Shown here in pieces: positions 31,440 to 43,179 of a DNA stretch of 64,000 nucleotides (the stretch's first letter is position 1; the number at the start of each line of letters is the position of its first letter). Made by a program: the position numbers and the translations under genes. Source of the DNA: Mauremys mutica. Lineage: Eukaryota > Chordata > Testudines > Geoemydidae. The stretch lies in assembly GCF_020497125.1 (NCBI RefSeq), contig NC_059073.1, forward strand, positions 9,755,225-9,819,224. Direction: 5' to 3'. The notes under the pieces are model-generated. The model made no database searches. It was not told where the DNA came from and saw only the letters and a program-made list of their open reading frames with translations.

Positions 31440-32770
31440 GATTTCACTGATCTCATTGGTAACAGCTAATTTGATCCCATCATTGTATATGTATAGTTAG
31501 GATTATGTTTTCCAATGTGCATTACTTTGCATTTATCAATACTGAATTTTACCTGCCATTTTGTTGCCAAGTCGTCATGTTTTGTAAGAACCTTTTGTAG
31601 CTCTTCGCAATCTGCCTGGGACTTAACTAGCTTGAGTAGTTTTGTATCATCTGCAAATTTTGCCATGTCACTGTTTACCCCTTTTTCCAGATCATTTATG
31701 AATATGTTGAATAGTACTGGTCCCAGTACAGACCCCTGGGGGACACCACTATTTATCTCTCTCCATTCTGAAAACTGACCATGTATTCCTACGCTTTTTT
31801 TCCTATCATTTAACCAGTTACCGATCCACAAGAGGACCTTCCCTCTTATCCCATGACAGCTTACTTTGCTTAAGAGCCTTTAGTGAGCGACCTTGTCAAA
31901 AGCTTTCTGAAAATCTAAGTATACTATATCCACAGGATCCCCCTTGTCCACATGCTTTTTGACCCCCATCAAAGAATTCTAGTAGATTGGTGAAGCATGA
32001 TTTCCCTTTACAAAAACCATGCTGACTCTTCCTCAACAATTATGTTCATCTATATGTCTGACAATATTGTTCTTTATTATAGTTTCAACCAGTTTGCCCA
32101 GTACTGAAGTCAGGCTTACCAGTCTGTAATTGCTGGGATCACCTCTGGAGCCCTTTTTAAAACTGGCATCACATTAGCTATCCTCCTGTCATTTGGTACA
32201 GAAGCTGATTTAAATGATCTGCAATTTCACATTTGAGTTCCTTCAGAACTCTTGGGTGAATACCATACGGTCCCGGTGACTTATTACTCTTTAGCTTATC
32301 AATTTGTTCCAAAACCTCCTCTAATGACACCTCAGTCTGGGACAGTTCCTCAGATTTGTCACCTAAAAAGAATGGTTCAGGTTTGGGAATCTCCCTCACA
32401 TCCTCAGCCGATCAGTGAAGACCAATACAAAGAATTAATTTAGTTTCTCTGCAATGGCGTTATAATCCTTGAGTGCTCCTTCAGCATCTCGATTGTCCAG
32501 TGGCCCCACTGGTTGTTTAGTAGGCTTCCTGCTTCTTAAAAAAAATTTTGCTATTACTTTTTGAGTCTTTGGCTAGCTGTTCTTCAAATTCTTTTGGGGC
32601 CTTCCTAATTATATTTTTCAACTTCATTTGTCAGAGCGTATGCTCCTTTCTCTTTTCCTCACTAGGATTTAACTTTCTAAAGGATACCTTTTTGTCTCTC
32701 ACTACTTCTTTTACTTTGTTGTTTAGCCACGGAGGCACTATCTATGTTTCTAATGATTGAATCCCCCATA
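31440..32770 (-). repeat. CR1-type LINE ORF2 fragment with RT domain
   Basis: Two broken minus-strand frames lie in ORF2 order. Residues with LEEVLEQIDKLKSNKSPGP and HPRVLKEL (32178-32399) precede SGVPQGSVLGPVLFNIFIND and KFADDTKLLKLVKS (31466-31831). The second contains the RT catalytic FADD box and the PQGS motif. A frameshift and stops separate them, so it is inactive. An ORF1-like segment lies upstream beyond a SINE insertion. Confidence 0.8.
31466..31831 (-). pseudogene. LINE reverse transcriptase fragment (FADD box)
   Basis: About 120 open residues carry WIGNWLNDRKKSV, GVPQGSVLGPVLFNIFINDL and FADDTKLL, which are RT domains 4 and 5 (palm) of a CR1/L2-type LINE. The sequence ends near KVMHIGKHNPNYTYTM, also typical of the family. 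The non-ATG first codon and the broken frame upstream show it is a fragment. Confidence 0.85.
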
Positions 32771-32828
32771 ACTATTACCAATCTCTTCCTAATAACTGGA
32801 GTTCCCTTCCCCCAAAAGAGGGAAGAAG

Positions 32829-33020
32829 GGGAGGGATAGCTCAGTGGTTTGAGTATTGGTTCCCTAAACCTAGGGTTGTGAACTCAATCCTTAAGGGAGC
32901 CTCTTAGGGGTCTGGGGCAAAAATCAGTACTTGGCCCTCCTAGTGAAGGCAGGGGGCTGGACTCAATGACCTTTCACAGTCCTTTCCAGTGCTAGGAGAT
33001 AGGTATATCTCTTATTATTA
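32829..33020 (+). repeat. tRNA-derived turtle SINE (Cry type), copy 2
   Basis: It has the head GGGATAGCTCAGTGGTTTGA, B box GTTGTGAACTCAATCC, body with GGGGCAAAAATCAG and GGACTCAATGACC, and tail with TATATCTCTTATTATTA. It has inserted into a minus-strand CR1-type LINE between its ORF1 and RT parts. Confidence 0.85.
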
Positions 33021-33367
33021 TCCTCAGAGTGAGAGGGTCCCATGATATCATCTGGAAGGAAGGTCCCAACTATGGGATCATTTCCCTCTGCTCCAGTTGG
33101 ATGTTCGCTTTTTCTAAGACTTTCATCCTCCTCAACAGCACAGAGGCTCTCAGACCACGGGTGGGACCATTCTACTGTGTCCCAGAAAGTCTCATCTATG
33201 TACTTCTCTGTCTCCCTTAGCTCCTCCAGCTCAGCCATTCTGGTCTCCAAAGCCCATACACAGTCTCTGAGGGCCAGAAGCTCCTTGCACCAAATGCACA
33301 CATACGCCACCTGCCCATAGGTAATCAGACATGCTGCATTGGGTGCAATAAACTGGGTAGCCCCCAC
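33018..33367 (-). pseudogene. LINE ORF1-like fragment with coiled coil
   Basis: On the minus strand an open frame encodes CIWCKELLALRDCVWALETRMAELEELRE split over a cysteine pair and a predicted coiled coil, then an acidic tail. This resembles ORF1 of CR1-type LINEs. It lies upstream of the RT fragment on the same strand, as expected for one element. The final residues of the open frame come from the inserted SINE, so the LINE part stops at about 33018. Low complexity makes the family call tentative. Confidence 0.5.
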
Positions 33368-33832
33368 TCTGTTGCTGGACTTCTGCCTGCATTCTCTTTT
33401 TACTCCTGCAGCTTGTTCCTTTGTTGCTGTTTTGTTTTTGTCAGAGGGTATTTTTGGCTTTAAGTTTAAAGAATGTTAAGTCTATCTAGCCCCCCGGTTC
33501 ACACGCCCCCTCTAAACTCCCTCGCAAAACTGGCCTATTAGCTGCTACTGTTCGCTAGCTCCTTGCAGACTCTCTGATTGGCTGCAGGGGAAGCAGCCAT
33601 TCTAGCCCACTTGGAGGACCTCTCCACTGCTCCTTTCCTGAGGCATCCAGCCCCACCATGCCCCCACAATGTTCTTCTGCATCCCCCTGAGTCCAACAGT
33701 TTGGGGACCTCTGCCCTAGCTGCTGATGTGCAGAGCCCACAGCCCATCATGCTGACCAATATTATCTCATTGTTTCCTTATACTCTCTCCTTCTGTCTGT
33801 CTGTATCCATCTGTTGTCTCTTGTTTTATACT

Positions 33833-33950
33833 TAGATTGTAAGCTCCTTGGGGCAGGGGCAGGGGCAGGGGCAGAGGCAGGGTTTTTTTATTCTGTGTCT
33901 GTACAATGCCTAATACAACGAGACTCTGGCTAGGGCTCCTAAGCCCAACA
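33833..33950 (+). repeat. Old amniote dispersed repeat with (GGGGCA)n
   Basis: TAGATTGTAAGCTCCTTGGGG, a short GGGGCA array (33854-33880), then TCTGTACAATGCCTAATAC and GGCTAGGGCTCCTAAG follow a dispersed amniote family also present at 7516-7545 and 51440-51510. Confidence 0.5.
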
Positions 33951-34644
33951 GTTATCCAAGTAATGGTAATAAAACAACGTTGTAGCTAGTTTTAATAACT
34001 AATGTGAGGTGCTCAGGCAATGTGCCATTGGTGGTGTGAAAAATCACTGAATTAAATAAATAATCCTCTTTTACTGGAAGCTCTGTTGCTTTAATGAAAC
34101 CGATTGCAAGGGGAGATGCAAGGCAATCTTGCCCGTAATTGATGGTGTTCATCACATGCACAGATTCGTGGAGCTTTTCCCTGCAGCCGCTAACATTTTT
34201 TACGGAAAGGGAAACACGTGGCATTACATCCAAAGCAACTGAATGTCGGGATAAACCTGTGGTAATAAATTCAAGATGCTTTGGTCAATATTTCAGAGGC
34301 TGAACCTCGCCGATTGCCCTGGAAAGCGGCATTAAGGGAGAGAATTAACCGGGCCAGACTAGATGATGAATTACACCTGGAATCACAGATTTTAGGCCAA
34401 CAGGTAATTCAGACACAACAGCAAAGAATAGGAGGTGGTGAGAGGTTTCAGGCTGTTGATTCTGCAGTTCTCAGAAGAAAGTGTCTGAATACTTAGCAAA
34501 CAACAGTTAAGTGATGCAACATGGCGGTAAATGGGCAAGTCATTGAACACCGTGTCCAAAATAACTGCAATTTGTTCATCTGTGAAAAGTCATGAGACAC
34601 AATGTAGTGTATTCATTAGATATATTACTTTACTATTAATAATA

Positions 34645-34830
34645 TCTAGCTTTTATACAGCGCCTTTCATCAGTAGATCTCAGTGCTTTACAAAAATTCC
34701 TATTTTACAGTTGGGGAAACTGAGGCACAGAGCAGTGACATTTGCCCAAGGCCACCCAGCAGGTCAATGGGTATAGACCCCAGCTCTCCCCAATCCCCGT
34801 CCAGAGCTCTATCCAGTGGGGAACACTGCA
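34645..34830 (-). repeat. MIR-like repeat
   Basis: TATACAGCGCCTTTCATC, TTTTACAGTTGGGGAAACTG, GGCACAGAGCAGTGAC and TGCCCAAGGCCACCCAGC are in the expected order. Confidence 0.6.
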
Positions 34831-35421
34831 TCTTGTTAGCACCTGTAGATCCCAGATGGGAGCTGTACTCCATTATATAAACACATCCTTGATTTTTCAA
34901 TAACCTTTTACTTTCTTTGGTTGAAATTCTGGCCTCATTGAAGACAATGGGAATTTTGCCACTGATTTCAATGAGGACAGGATTTCACCTTCTGTGCCTC
35001 AGTTTCTCCGTTTGGAAAATGGAGAGTATAACATGTTCCCACTTCACAGGAATGAGAAGTTGTGAAGCTTCGTTCATTACTGTCTACAAAGTGCTCCGAG
35101 TTCCTCGGCTGCAGCATGCCAGAGAAGCGCAGAGGATTATTATTATAAAGGCACGAAATAGAAAACCGAGCTTTATGTTGCAGGCTATTTTTAGGGGAAC
35201 TGTTTGTCTCATTCCTGCAACACTCGAAGTTGCAGGAGGAAATAATTAAGAGAGACTCTCTCTTGCTTGGTAGAATATGGAGCAATAAATGGCTGTTAGG
35301 ACTGATTGAGGATCTGACGCAAAGCAGAAGCATTGGGCTATTTTCACAGCTTTATTTGCGTGTATGCTACAAAGCAATAGAGACGGGGCAATCACAAGCA
35401 GAGAAGGTAAAAATAAAACCT

Positions 35422-35957
35422 TGTGATGGGGCACCGAGGCCCCGCACTGGCAGTGAGGGGGTTAAGGAGGATGGCAGGCTCTCCACTGGCAAGGAAAGGG
35501 TTAGGGAAAGTCTGTGGACTGAGCTGTCACACCCCTCTACAGCTGCAACCAACCACAGGGATAGAGAGGGGAGATAAAAGGAGGAAGGAGGGTGGAGCTC
35601 TAGGTCTCTCCTTGTGGGCGAGAAGTGTGACTGCGGCCCCGAGGTGGAACATGCTTGCCCACCAGATCAGCCCCCCTGGAAGGGATGACCAGAAGCACAC
35701 ACGTTTTGGGAGTTGAGCCTTGAATAGAAAAGTGGAGCCCCACCAAGGGTCTGTGAGATGACCCTGACTTTGAGTTATGTTCGTGTTGCTGTGGTTCCTG
35801 ACTGCCTTTGAACCTTAAATGCCTCAAAAGGGGAAGGACTGAAGGTTGTTTTTGCCAGGGGGGCAAAGCAGCTACGCTAGACCTTGTTGGGATAGAGACA
35901 CACCAGAAGAGACCAGAAAGGGCCACAAGGGGATGCCACCCCAGCAACCTGGTTACA
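35422..35957 (+). mobile_element. Possible solo LTR adjoining a Harbinger MITE
   Basis: It starts TGTGATGGGGCACC, contains GGGAGATAAAAGGAGG as a TATA-like site, and ends near GGTTACA. No target duplication is visible. The MITE at 35962 lies just beyond. Confidence 0.35.
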
Positions 35958-35961
35958 CTTA

Positions 35962-36236
35962 GCATACGTCTATACTACCCGCCGGAATACCCGTCTATAC
36001 TACCCACTGGGAATCGATTTATCGCATCTCATCTAGACATGATAAATCGATCCGCAAATCGACGCCCGTACTCCACCTCGGCAGGAGAAGTAAGCAGCGT
36101 AGATGGGAGAGCCACAGCAGTTGACTCGCCGCCGTGAGGACGGCCAGGTAAGTCGAACTAAGATACTTCAGCTATGCAAATAGCAAAGCTGGAGTTGCGT
36201 ATCTTAGATCGATCCCCCCCCAGTGTAGACCAGCCC
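35962..36236. mobile_element. Harbinger-type MITE, 275 bp, TTA target duplication
   Basis: TTA flanks both sides (35959-35961 and 36237-36239), the standard Harbinger target. The inverted right end reads GGGCTGGTCTACACTGG, nearly identical to the left end of the autonomous element at 26608. An internal GTACTCCACCTCG stretch also matches that element near 26727. It has no coding capacity and is presumably mobilised in trans. Confidence 0.8.
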
Positions 36237-37094
36237 TTATATATGGCTCCACTCTTCCAGGGGAGCTGGAATAGTTCTTCCCAGCCTCTTTCTCACATTC
36301 TTCAGTCAACAACACATCAGGGACTTGGGTGGGATGAGGAACTAAATTAAAGTGGGTTTGTCTGAAGGGATGATCTTGCTGGAAAGGGAAGAAAATGACT
36401 GGAAGCCTAGAGCCAGATGTTCATATTACTGTGAAATTTACTCTTCTCAGAGCCAGCACAAGACCCACTGCTTAATTCCTCAGTAAGCAGCTGCAAAGAA
36501 TTTTGGGATAGGGTCAATGACAGAAATCAAGGGTGGGTTTGGGATCCTGAGTTGGGGTGCTGGAGTCAGTGGGATTTAGGTGGTGAATATTCCTTGTGAA
36601 GGGAACAGACAGTGTTATGAGAGGATAGAATGTCTAGAACGCGCTGCCAGGCATTGCAAGGCCTTAGTGAGTTGCTCCTATCCTGAGAGATGAGAGCTCA
36701 TTGAGAATGGGGCAGGATCTGGTGTGTGCATGGCTCAGGTCTAAGCTCAGACACCATGGCTGGCTTTAAGCTTATGGCAGAGGTTTACTGAATCCAGGGT
36801 TTTAGCACTTTCCCCATTGCTTCTCTCATTACCTTATGGACTGGATGCTACACAAAAGACCAGCCATTTATACAACAAGACACAATGGACAATGAACAGG
36901 CAGCCCTTCACAGAGAGAAATCGACTCTTCTGCTTCTGGTTCTAAATTTGTCCAGCCTCCATTTTTTTACAGGTGTAATTCTGCACTCATAGTTCATACA
37001 TGCTTTTCTATTGCTCGCTATCCACTGCAGGTGCAAAACTGCAGCCACAAAAAAGAGACCTGGTTTGAAAATCCCAAACTAAAGGCAATTTTTG

Positions 37095-37205
37095 CAGACT
37101 TAGGACTAAGTGACTTGGCAAAGGTTGCACAATGTGTCAGGGGTGGGACTAGGAATAGAACCCAAGGACCCAGACTCCTGGTCTCTCTGCTCTAACGAGT
37201 CTACA
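37095..37205 (-). repeat. MIR-like fragment
   Basis: CTAAGTGACTTGGCAAAGG, GGACTAGGAATAGAACCC and CAGACTCCTGGTCTCTCTG match the terminal half of the MIR-like family. Confidence 0.55.
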
Positions 37206-38700
37206 ATGTTCTATGCTTACTAGAACAAACAGGAAAATAGGAAATGCCAAAGAGCATATTACACAAGTCACTCCCTAGCTGCCTGGTCAGTTTAGGAATC
37301 CAAATAATAGGATCCCTCCCAACTTCGGTTTGCCCCCTTAGTCAGCCTCTATCATCTGTTGACCTCCCATCTCCACCAACCCTCCCCTACAATAAAGCTA
37401 AGCTTAAACAACCAAAGAGCTTACTGTACAAACAACTCAGAGGTTTAAAATAACAAGGGCTTAAAGACCCCAAATACCAACACAAATGAGTGGGCAGCAA
37501 GTATACAAAAAGGTCTCCACTATACTGTGTCTGTGCAAGAAATGAAGATACCGGACTGAAGACTACGACTCTCCAACCAGGAACCGCCATAGGAACCCAG
37601 AAGCCACCGTCAGGGACTCAAAATCAGGAATCCTTGCCAAGGACAGGATCAGGACTGATGATAAGTAGGACAGGTCTTCTCATCTTCTGTCTCGATTGCA
37701 GTACTAACAGAGCTCACCTCTGCTTTCCCCCAGACACAGGCTGCCAGTAGGACAGACAGCAACAAGCAAACTGAGCTGAGGCCCTATATAGTCTCTGTTA
37801 GGGTCACGTGTCCTTTTTCCTGCCTCACCGGTTGCTGGGCAGACTTACCACCAGTTACCGGGCAGCGTTGCAGAGCAGTTACCCACACTAAAAACCTAGA
37901 AGATTCAAACATCAACAGGGCTACGACTGTCCAATCAGGGACACGTACTGAGAAAAAGGGCACCAAATTAGATCTAAGGGACAACAAGAAGCCCATACAA
38001 AATGGAGGACTGTGGAGGATATGTTCACCAAAACGGCTATAAGCAGGATGGAGAAGGTCCTAGTGAGAATAAATGTAGTGAAATGTTGATCACGCAGTGA
38101 GGGGAGAAAGGAAACAGAGAGCAGTCTGAGTCTGGTTCTCTTCTCAATTACACCAGCATAATTCAACTGGCAGCAGTGGAGGTACTCCTGATTTACATTG
38201 GCATGAGAAGACCACCAGGCCATTGATGTCCAAAAAGGCCTTTTCTGGTCCTACCATCTGCCTTTCTATGAAGATTCCCCAGATTAGAAAGGAGAAGATT
38301 GGCACAACCCTAGGCCCTGATTTTCATCCCACTTATTCCAGTGTAAATCAGGAGCTTCCCCTTGTGTAAAATCAGCATGAGCAAGATCAGAAGGAGGCCC
38401 TTAATCTTCAAGTCCAGTGTGCCTGAATCTGTAACCCAACACATCTCAGTACAGGAATTAAAATAATAGTCCAGAAAAGAGTGAATACTTGTGAGAAACT
38501 TTCTTCCTTCGTTTGTTCTTCTTCCAGATCTTCTGTGAAAACAAAACTGAGCTATGTTGTAAGATGCTACATTTTTTTGTTTTATTTTTGTATGGGGCAA
38601 TCAACGGTCCCAGCTGGCTATGGAAGGAGAACTCCCATGACCTCAAATCTGTCTCGCATTCTCCTTGGGGCTCTCTCCCTTCCTTCAGGCTTGGGATTCA

Positions 38701-38716
38701 TATATATATATATTTT
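38701..38716. repeat. (TA)n microsatellite
   Basis: About eight TA units in a row, followed by a T run. Confidence 0.8.
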
Positions 38717-39303
38717 TAAGCGAGAATTTTGTATTGATCTGAAAGCAAAAAGGAAATCTGGAGCCAAGGCAGCAGTGAAAGAAGTTGCAGCAGTTCAAAA
38801 GGGAGGAAGTGATCTAGCCACTCATGCTGAAGTGTGAGTCTTTCACTAGAGATTTTAGTCAAGAGGAGCAGCCCACCATGTGAAGGCAAATACATGATAT
38901 AATAAAGTATTCAGAGAAAATAAACCTGCCCCGGAACTGAGAGGGTGAAGTTGCCACGGTCAGAGATGCACACGTTTCAGACTTACTGGAGATTGATGGA
39001 GGCAATTTTTTTTAACACACTAGAAGAACTCCGGGATTTGATCAGTGGCGACTTTAAAATCTCCAAACTGAATCAAACTCCTGCTGTTTTCTTTATTTAA
39101 TTCCCCTGCTCCCGGCCCTGATTCTTCTTAAAGACCCACCATTGATGCATGGGAAAAAAATTGAAAAACTAAACTGTTGGCCTGATCCTCAGCTGGTATA
39201 AAAGTGTGGTGCTCCATTGATTTCAATGGAGTTGATATACACCAGTTGAGAAGGTGGCATGTACACGAGTGGAGCCGGGGCTCGACCCTCTCCAGGGGGA
39301 TGA

Positions 39304-40179
39304 GGGGAGCCACGCCGGCCCACTACACTCCGGTGGGTCCGGGAAGATAGCCTGGCAGTCCCTGCGGTACTTGCCCGCCCAGTGGGGCAAGGGGTTCAGG
39401 TCCTCCGGTAGGGCTGAGCCATAACAATCGCTATGAGCCTGGCCCTAGGTCAGGGCGGGGCAGCAAACACTAAGTCAGAAAGCTCAGGCCTTGGGTCAGG
39501 GCTGAGCAACAGTAACAGTTATCAGCTTCCTCAAACCGGGGAGAGGGGGAGTCTGCCACCCCGGAGTGGGGTGGCAGGGGGGACGCAGGCCCTCCCACTC
39601 CACTGCGTCCCAGCCCGGGGCCCTAGCAGCGGCTATCAATCCGCTGCTCCGTCAGTGGGGATCCTGGCTACACCACACTGACATAGGCTCCGGTAACGCC
39701 ACAGCCTGACTGGGGTCGGCTGCCCCCGGGCTGCTTCCGCACTCCCCCTCGGGACCTACTTGGGTCCTAACGTCGGCGTCTGGAGGGTCCACGAGCATGG
39801 GCTCGTCACGGCCGGGGCTGGGTGGCAGGTCCGGGAATTCCTCCGGATAGTCAGCCCAGGGTAGCTCTGGCGGCTCCTCCGGGTAGCAGCAGGCGCGGGG
39901 AAGCTCCGGCAGCTCCTCCAGGTAGCGAGCGCGGGGGAGCTCAGGCCAGTCTGGGCGGCTGCGCTGGGTCGCAGGAGTTTCCCAGTCTCGAGCTCCCTGA
40001 GGGATGTCTGCTCTCTCCGGCTGCTGGGGCCTGACTGAGCTCTGAGGGCCGGCTTTTATAGTTCCGGGTCGCCGCCTGACCCTTTGAGGGGCGGGCTCAG
40101 AGCTCCGTAGCTCCGCCCACTCTGGCCCCTGGCGGGGCTCTCCCTCCTCCGGGCTGGAGGGGAGCCACGCCAGCCCACT
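39304..40179 (-). repeat. GC-rich LTR-like repeat bounded by 21-base direct repeats
   Basis: GGGGAGCCACGCCGGCCC plus three more bases occurs at 39304-39324 and, with one change, at 40159-40179. A minus-strand TATAAAAG lies at 40060-40053. The inner part encodes a long proline/glutamate-rich open frame on the minus strand that I read as non-coding GC-rich sequence. It may be an LTR or the ends of a longer element. Confidence 0.4.
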
Positions 40180-40329
40180 GCATGGCATCATTAGGTTACT
40201 GGAGCTCCCGCAGTGAGTGAGACATTGGAAGTGAAGGACACGCTACGCCTGTGTATGCTAAGCTGGTGGTGCTTGTACGCTGGGAGTCAGGAAATTGATG
40301 TGGGTTAAAAAAGAGGCTGAAAAAGTTAT

Positions 40330-41340
40330 TTTGATTTGCTGCATCTTACACCCTCTTGTTAAATGCTTTTACAGCTACACCACTCCCATCCACATGTGTG
40401 GTGTGGATCACACCAATTAGAATCCCTTAGACTTCGTATCAGTTAGACTCTTACAGTTAGGTCCCTGCGAGTCCAATGAAGCTATGTAAATTATACCACC
40501 TGAGATCTGGCCCTTAACAGCCAGTTATACCCACTCATCGAGACATTAAACCGCCTTACACATTCGGCCTCTCTCTCTACCTCACTATACCCATCCTCTC
40601 ATTTACCCTGATCCAACACAATGCCAACTCCATTGACTTCAGTGGAGTCACTCTTGATTTATACCAGTGTGGCTGAGAACAGAATCCATCCCGAAGGGTG
40701 AAAACAAGATATTTGTTGCTTAGGAATTAGTTCACTTTCTCCTGCTGCTCTTTCCTCACTTGAAGTCACAACCTTCCATTGTGGCATGACAAGTGGCTGC
40801 TGTTGAAATGGCTACACGGTAATTTCATGTAGGAAATTGAATAAGCAAGGAGCAATAAACTGGCCTGCGGAGGAAGAAAGATTCTGTTTTCACAGAAATG
40901 TCCATAGCGATTACAAATAATGAGCCGAGGTCTGCTTGCCAGCTTTTCATAGTGCAAAGCATTGGGAAGCCATTCAGGTGAACAAACTGTTCATTTTGTG
41001 TCCAGAAAATACATTCAGCAGAAGGATGGGAAATCTCATTTTGGTGAGTGAGCTCAACTCACAATATCTGTTCTCCAAATGGAGGGGAAGATGCTTAGCT
41101 AACAACAATAGCTTGCATTAATGTAGCACCTTTCTTCTCAAAAGAACTCCAAAGGGTTTTACATGCTACACAACAGGGGTCACTTCCCCCGCCATCTGTG
41201 GGGTGAAATGCAATCGCACACAGCAACACTACCCAACAGCGTAGGGCAGGCAGGGAAGAAAAACCCGGCATGGAAATGAAATTGGAAGGAGAATTAACAT
41301 AGGAAGGATGCAACTTATCAAAGGAAGTCAGACATGACTC
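40330..41340 (+). repeat. Segmental duplication, copy 2 (uninterrupted)
   Basis: It is the counterpart of 18785-20290 about 21.5 kb away, without the CR1. Shared blocks include GGCATGACAAGTGGC, AATGTCCATAGC, GCATTGGGAAGCCATTCAGG and AGCTTGCATTAATGTAGCACC. Confidence 0.85.
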
Positions 41341-41548
41341 TAGCAATAACACCACTATTCTCGTGCTACCAGTTTTACTGAACTGAGGAACTCATTGTAT
41401 ATCTTAGCTATACTGTGGCACTTCAAGCATCACTAGGCCCTACAAATGGGCAGAAGCACTGGCTTGTTATTGACCCAGAAGGAAGAGAGCCCCCAACTGG
41501 ATCACTAATGCAACTTCCTAGAGTACTTGGGCCTTCGTTGGATGACTC

Positions 41549-41935
41549 CAGGGGCGGCTCTACAAATTCGGCCGCCCCAAGCAGTCATGCCCGGGAGGCG
41601 CCCCCGAGCCGCGGGAGCAGCGGACCTCCCGCGGGCATGACTGCGGAGGGTCCGCTGGTTGCGCGGCTCGGCTGGACCTCCCGCAGCTGCGGGCGCTTCG
41701 CTGGTCCGGCGGCTCCGGTTGAGCCGCCGCAGTCATGCCTGCGGGAGGTCCAGCTGAGCCGCGGGACCAGTGTCCCCTCCGCAGTCATGCCTGCGGCAGG
41801 TCCGCTGCTCCCGGGGCTCCGGTGGACCTCCCGCAGGCATGACTGCGGCAGGTCCGCCGGCCCAGCCTGCCGCCCCCCTGGGAAAGGGCCGCCCCAGGCG
41901 GGTGCTTGCCCCGCTGGGCTCTGGAGCCGGCCCTG
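41549..41935. mobile_element. hAT MITE, 387 bp, perfect GATGACTC target duplication
   Basis: GATGACTC flanks both ends (41541-41548 and 41936-41943). The ends are CAGGGGCGGCTCTA and, inverted, CAGGGCCGGCTCCA. The GC-rich interior contains repeated CCGCAGTCATGCCTGCGG-type palindromes. The TIR differs from that of the element at 20491 although an internal block is shared. Confidence 0.9.
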
Positions 41936-42511
41936 GATGACTCCCCTTCAAGCAACAATGCAGCCTGACCCTGCGTGGCTTGTATGAGCCGTGAGGACCA
42001 CAGAACTAGGTGGCAAGTCAGTGAACTCTTAGTAAGTCACAGGTCGGAGTATGTTGGACATGCATAGCAGGGAACATTTTCATAGATTTTTAACGACAGA
42101 CAGGACAATTAGACGCCTCGTCTGACCTCCAGTAAATCAGAAGTCATAAAATTTCAACTGGTTACTTCTAGATTTGGCCCAGTTTACCATGGTTTTCTCC
42201 CATCACGTGGATGGGACTGGCTGTACGACTTGAACTGCTACGTATATGCTACAGAAACTGTCAAAGAGGCACTGAAGATCTTGGACTTTCAGATCTATGG
42301 AGAGATTGATTCTCTACTGAACCAGTTACACACTACACTGCAGGACACAAACCCTGTTTCCTACATTAACCTATTATGGACTCTTTGGACCTGATTTTGA
42401 GTTCACAGTGGTGGAAATCAGGAGTAACTCCGCTGGTGTAAAGGCAGCATATGTGAGATCAGAAAAACATCCCTAATGAGCAGGTTCAACACAAAATTAA
42501 ACTCTGTAAAA

Positions 42512-42614
42512 CATAGGTGCTGGAACTTGGGGTTCTGGGGGTGCGGCTGCACTCCCTGGCTTAAAGTGGTTTCCATCATATACGTTCAATGGCTGTCAGC
42601 ACCCAGCACCTCTG
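42512..42614. mobile_element. Short hAT-like MITE, 103 bp
   Basis: The ends are CATAGGTGCTGG and, inverted, CAGAGGTGCTGG. The flanks CTGTAAAA and ATTTAAAA agree at six of eight positions. Non-coding. Confidence 0.65.
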
Positions 42615-43179
42615 ATTTAAAACAGACCATATGAAACTTAGGCCATACAGAGAGCAAAGCTGCTGAGTATAAAGGTGTGGTCTTTACATGGTTCCTTTCC
42701 TGAACATCACTGCACTTTAATGTCCAGTGTGTGACCTGTAACTCCATGATTATATTCGTATCAATCACCTGGCACATATGTACCCCTCCCCATATAACAA
42801 CTCTCTGATTAAAAGCAACACTTTAAAGGCTTATCAGAAACTCCCCAGCTCTGTTGTATTGTTATACTACAGACACCATAACGAAATACCTAACTTAGAT
42901 TTCCTAACATGAGTAGAGTTACAGTTGGGTTTCACTCTAATTTTGTACAAAACAAAAGGGACAGTGGTGCCTCTGATGATGGTTCCAGAACTTTGATGAA
43001 TACTTGCTGCAGTGAAAGCAGCAAAGAGTCCTGTGGCACCTTATAGACTAACAGAAGTTTTGGAGCATGAGCTTTCGTGGGTGAATACCCACTTCGTCGG
43101 ATGCATGTAGTGGAAATTTCCAGGGGCAGGTATATATATGCAAGCAAGAAGCAGGCTGGAGATAACGAGGTTAGTTCAA

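Larger units (their letters stand above)
36240..39170. other. No gene recognised
   Basis: Apart from a MIR-like fragment, a (TA)n run and an old repeat scrap at 38330, no feature is identified. Confidence 0.45.

Noticed and set aside
39652..40191. 179-codon minus-strand proline/glutamate-rich frame
   Set aside because: GC-rich repeat with few stop chances and internal repetition of ELP-type residues. No known domain; overlaps an LTR-like promoter segment.
41415..41987. 190-codon plus-strand frame
   Set aside because: Most of it is the GC-rich hAT MITE at 41549-41935, whose palindromic units read open on both strands.
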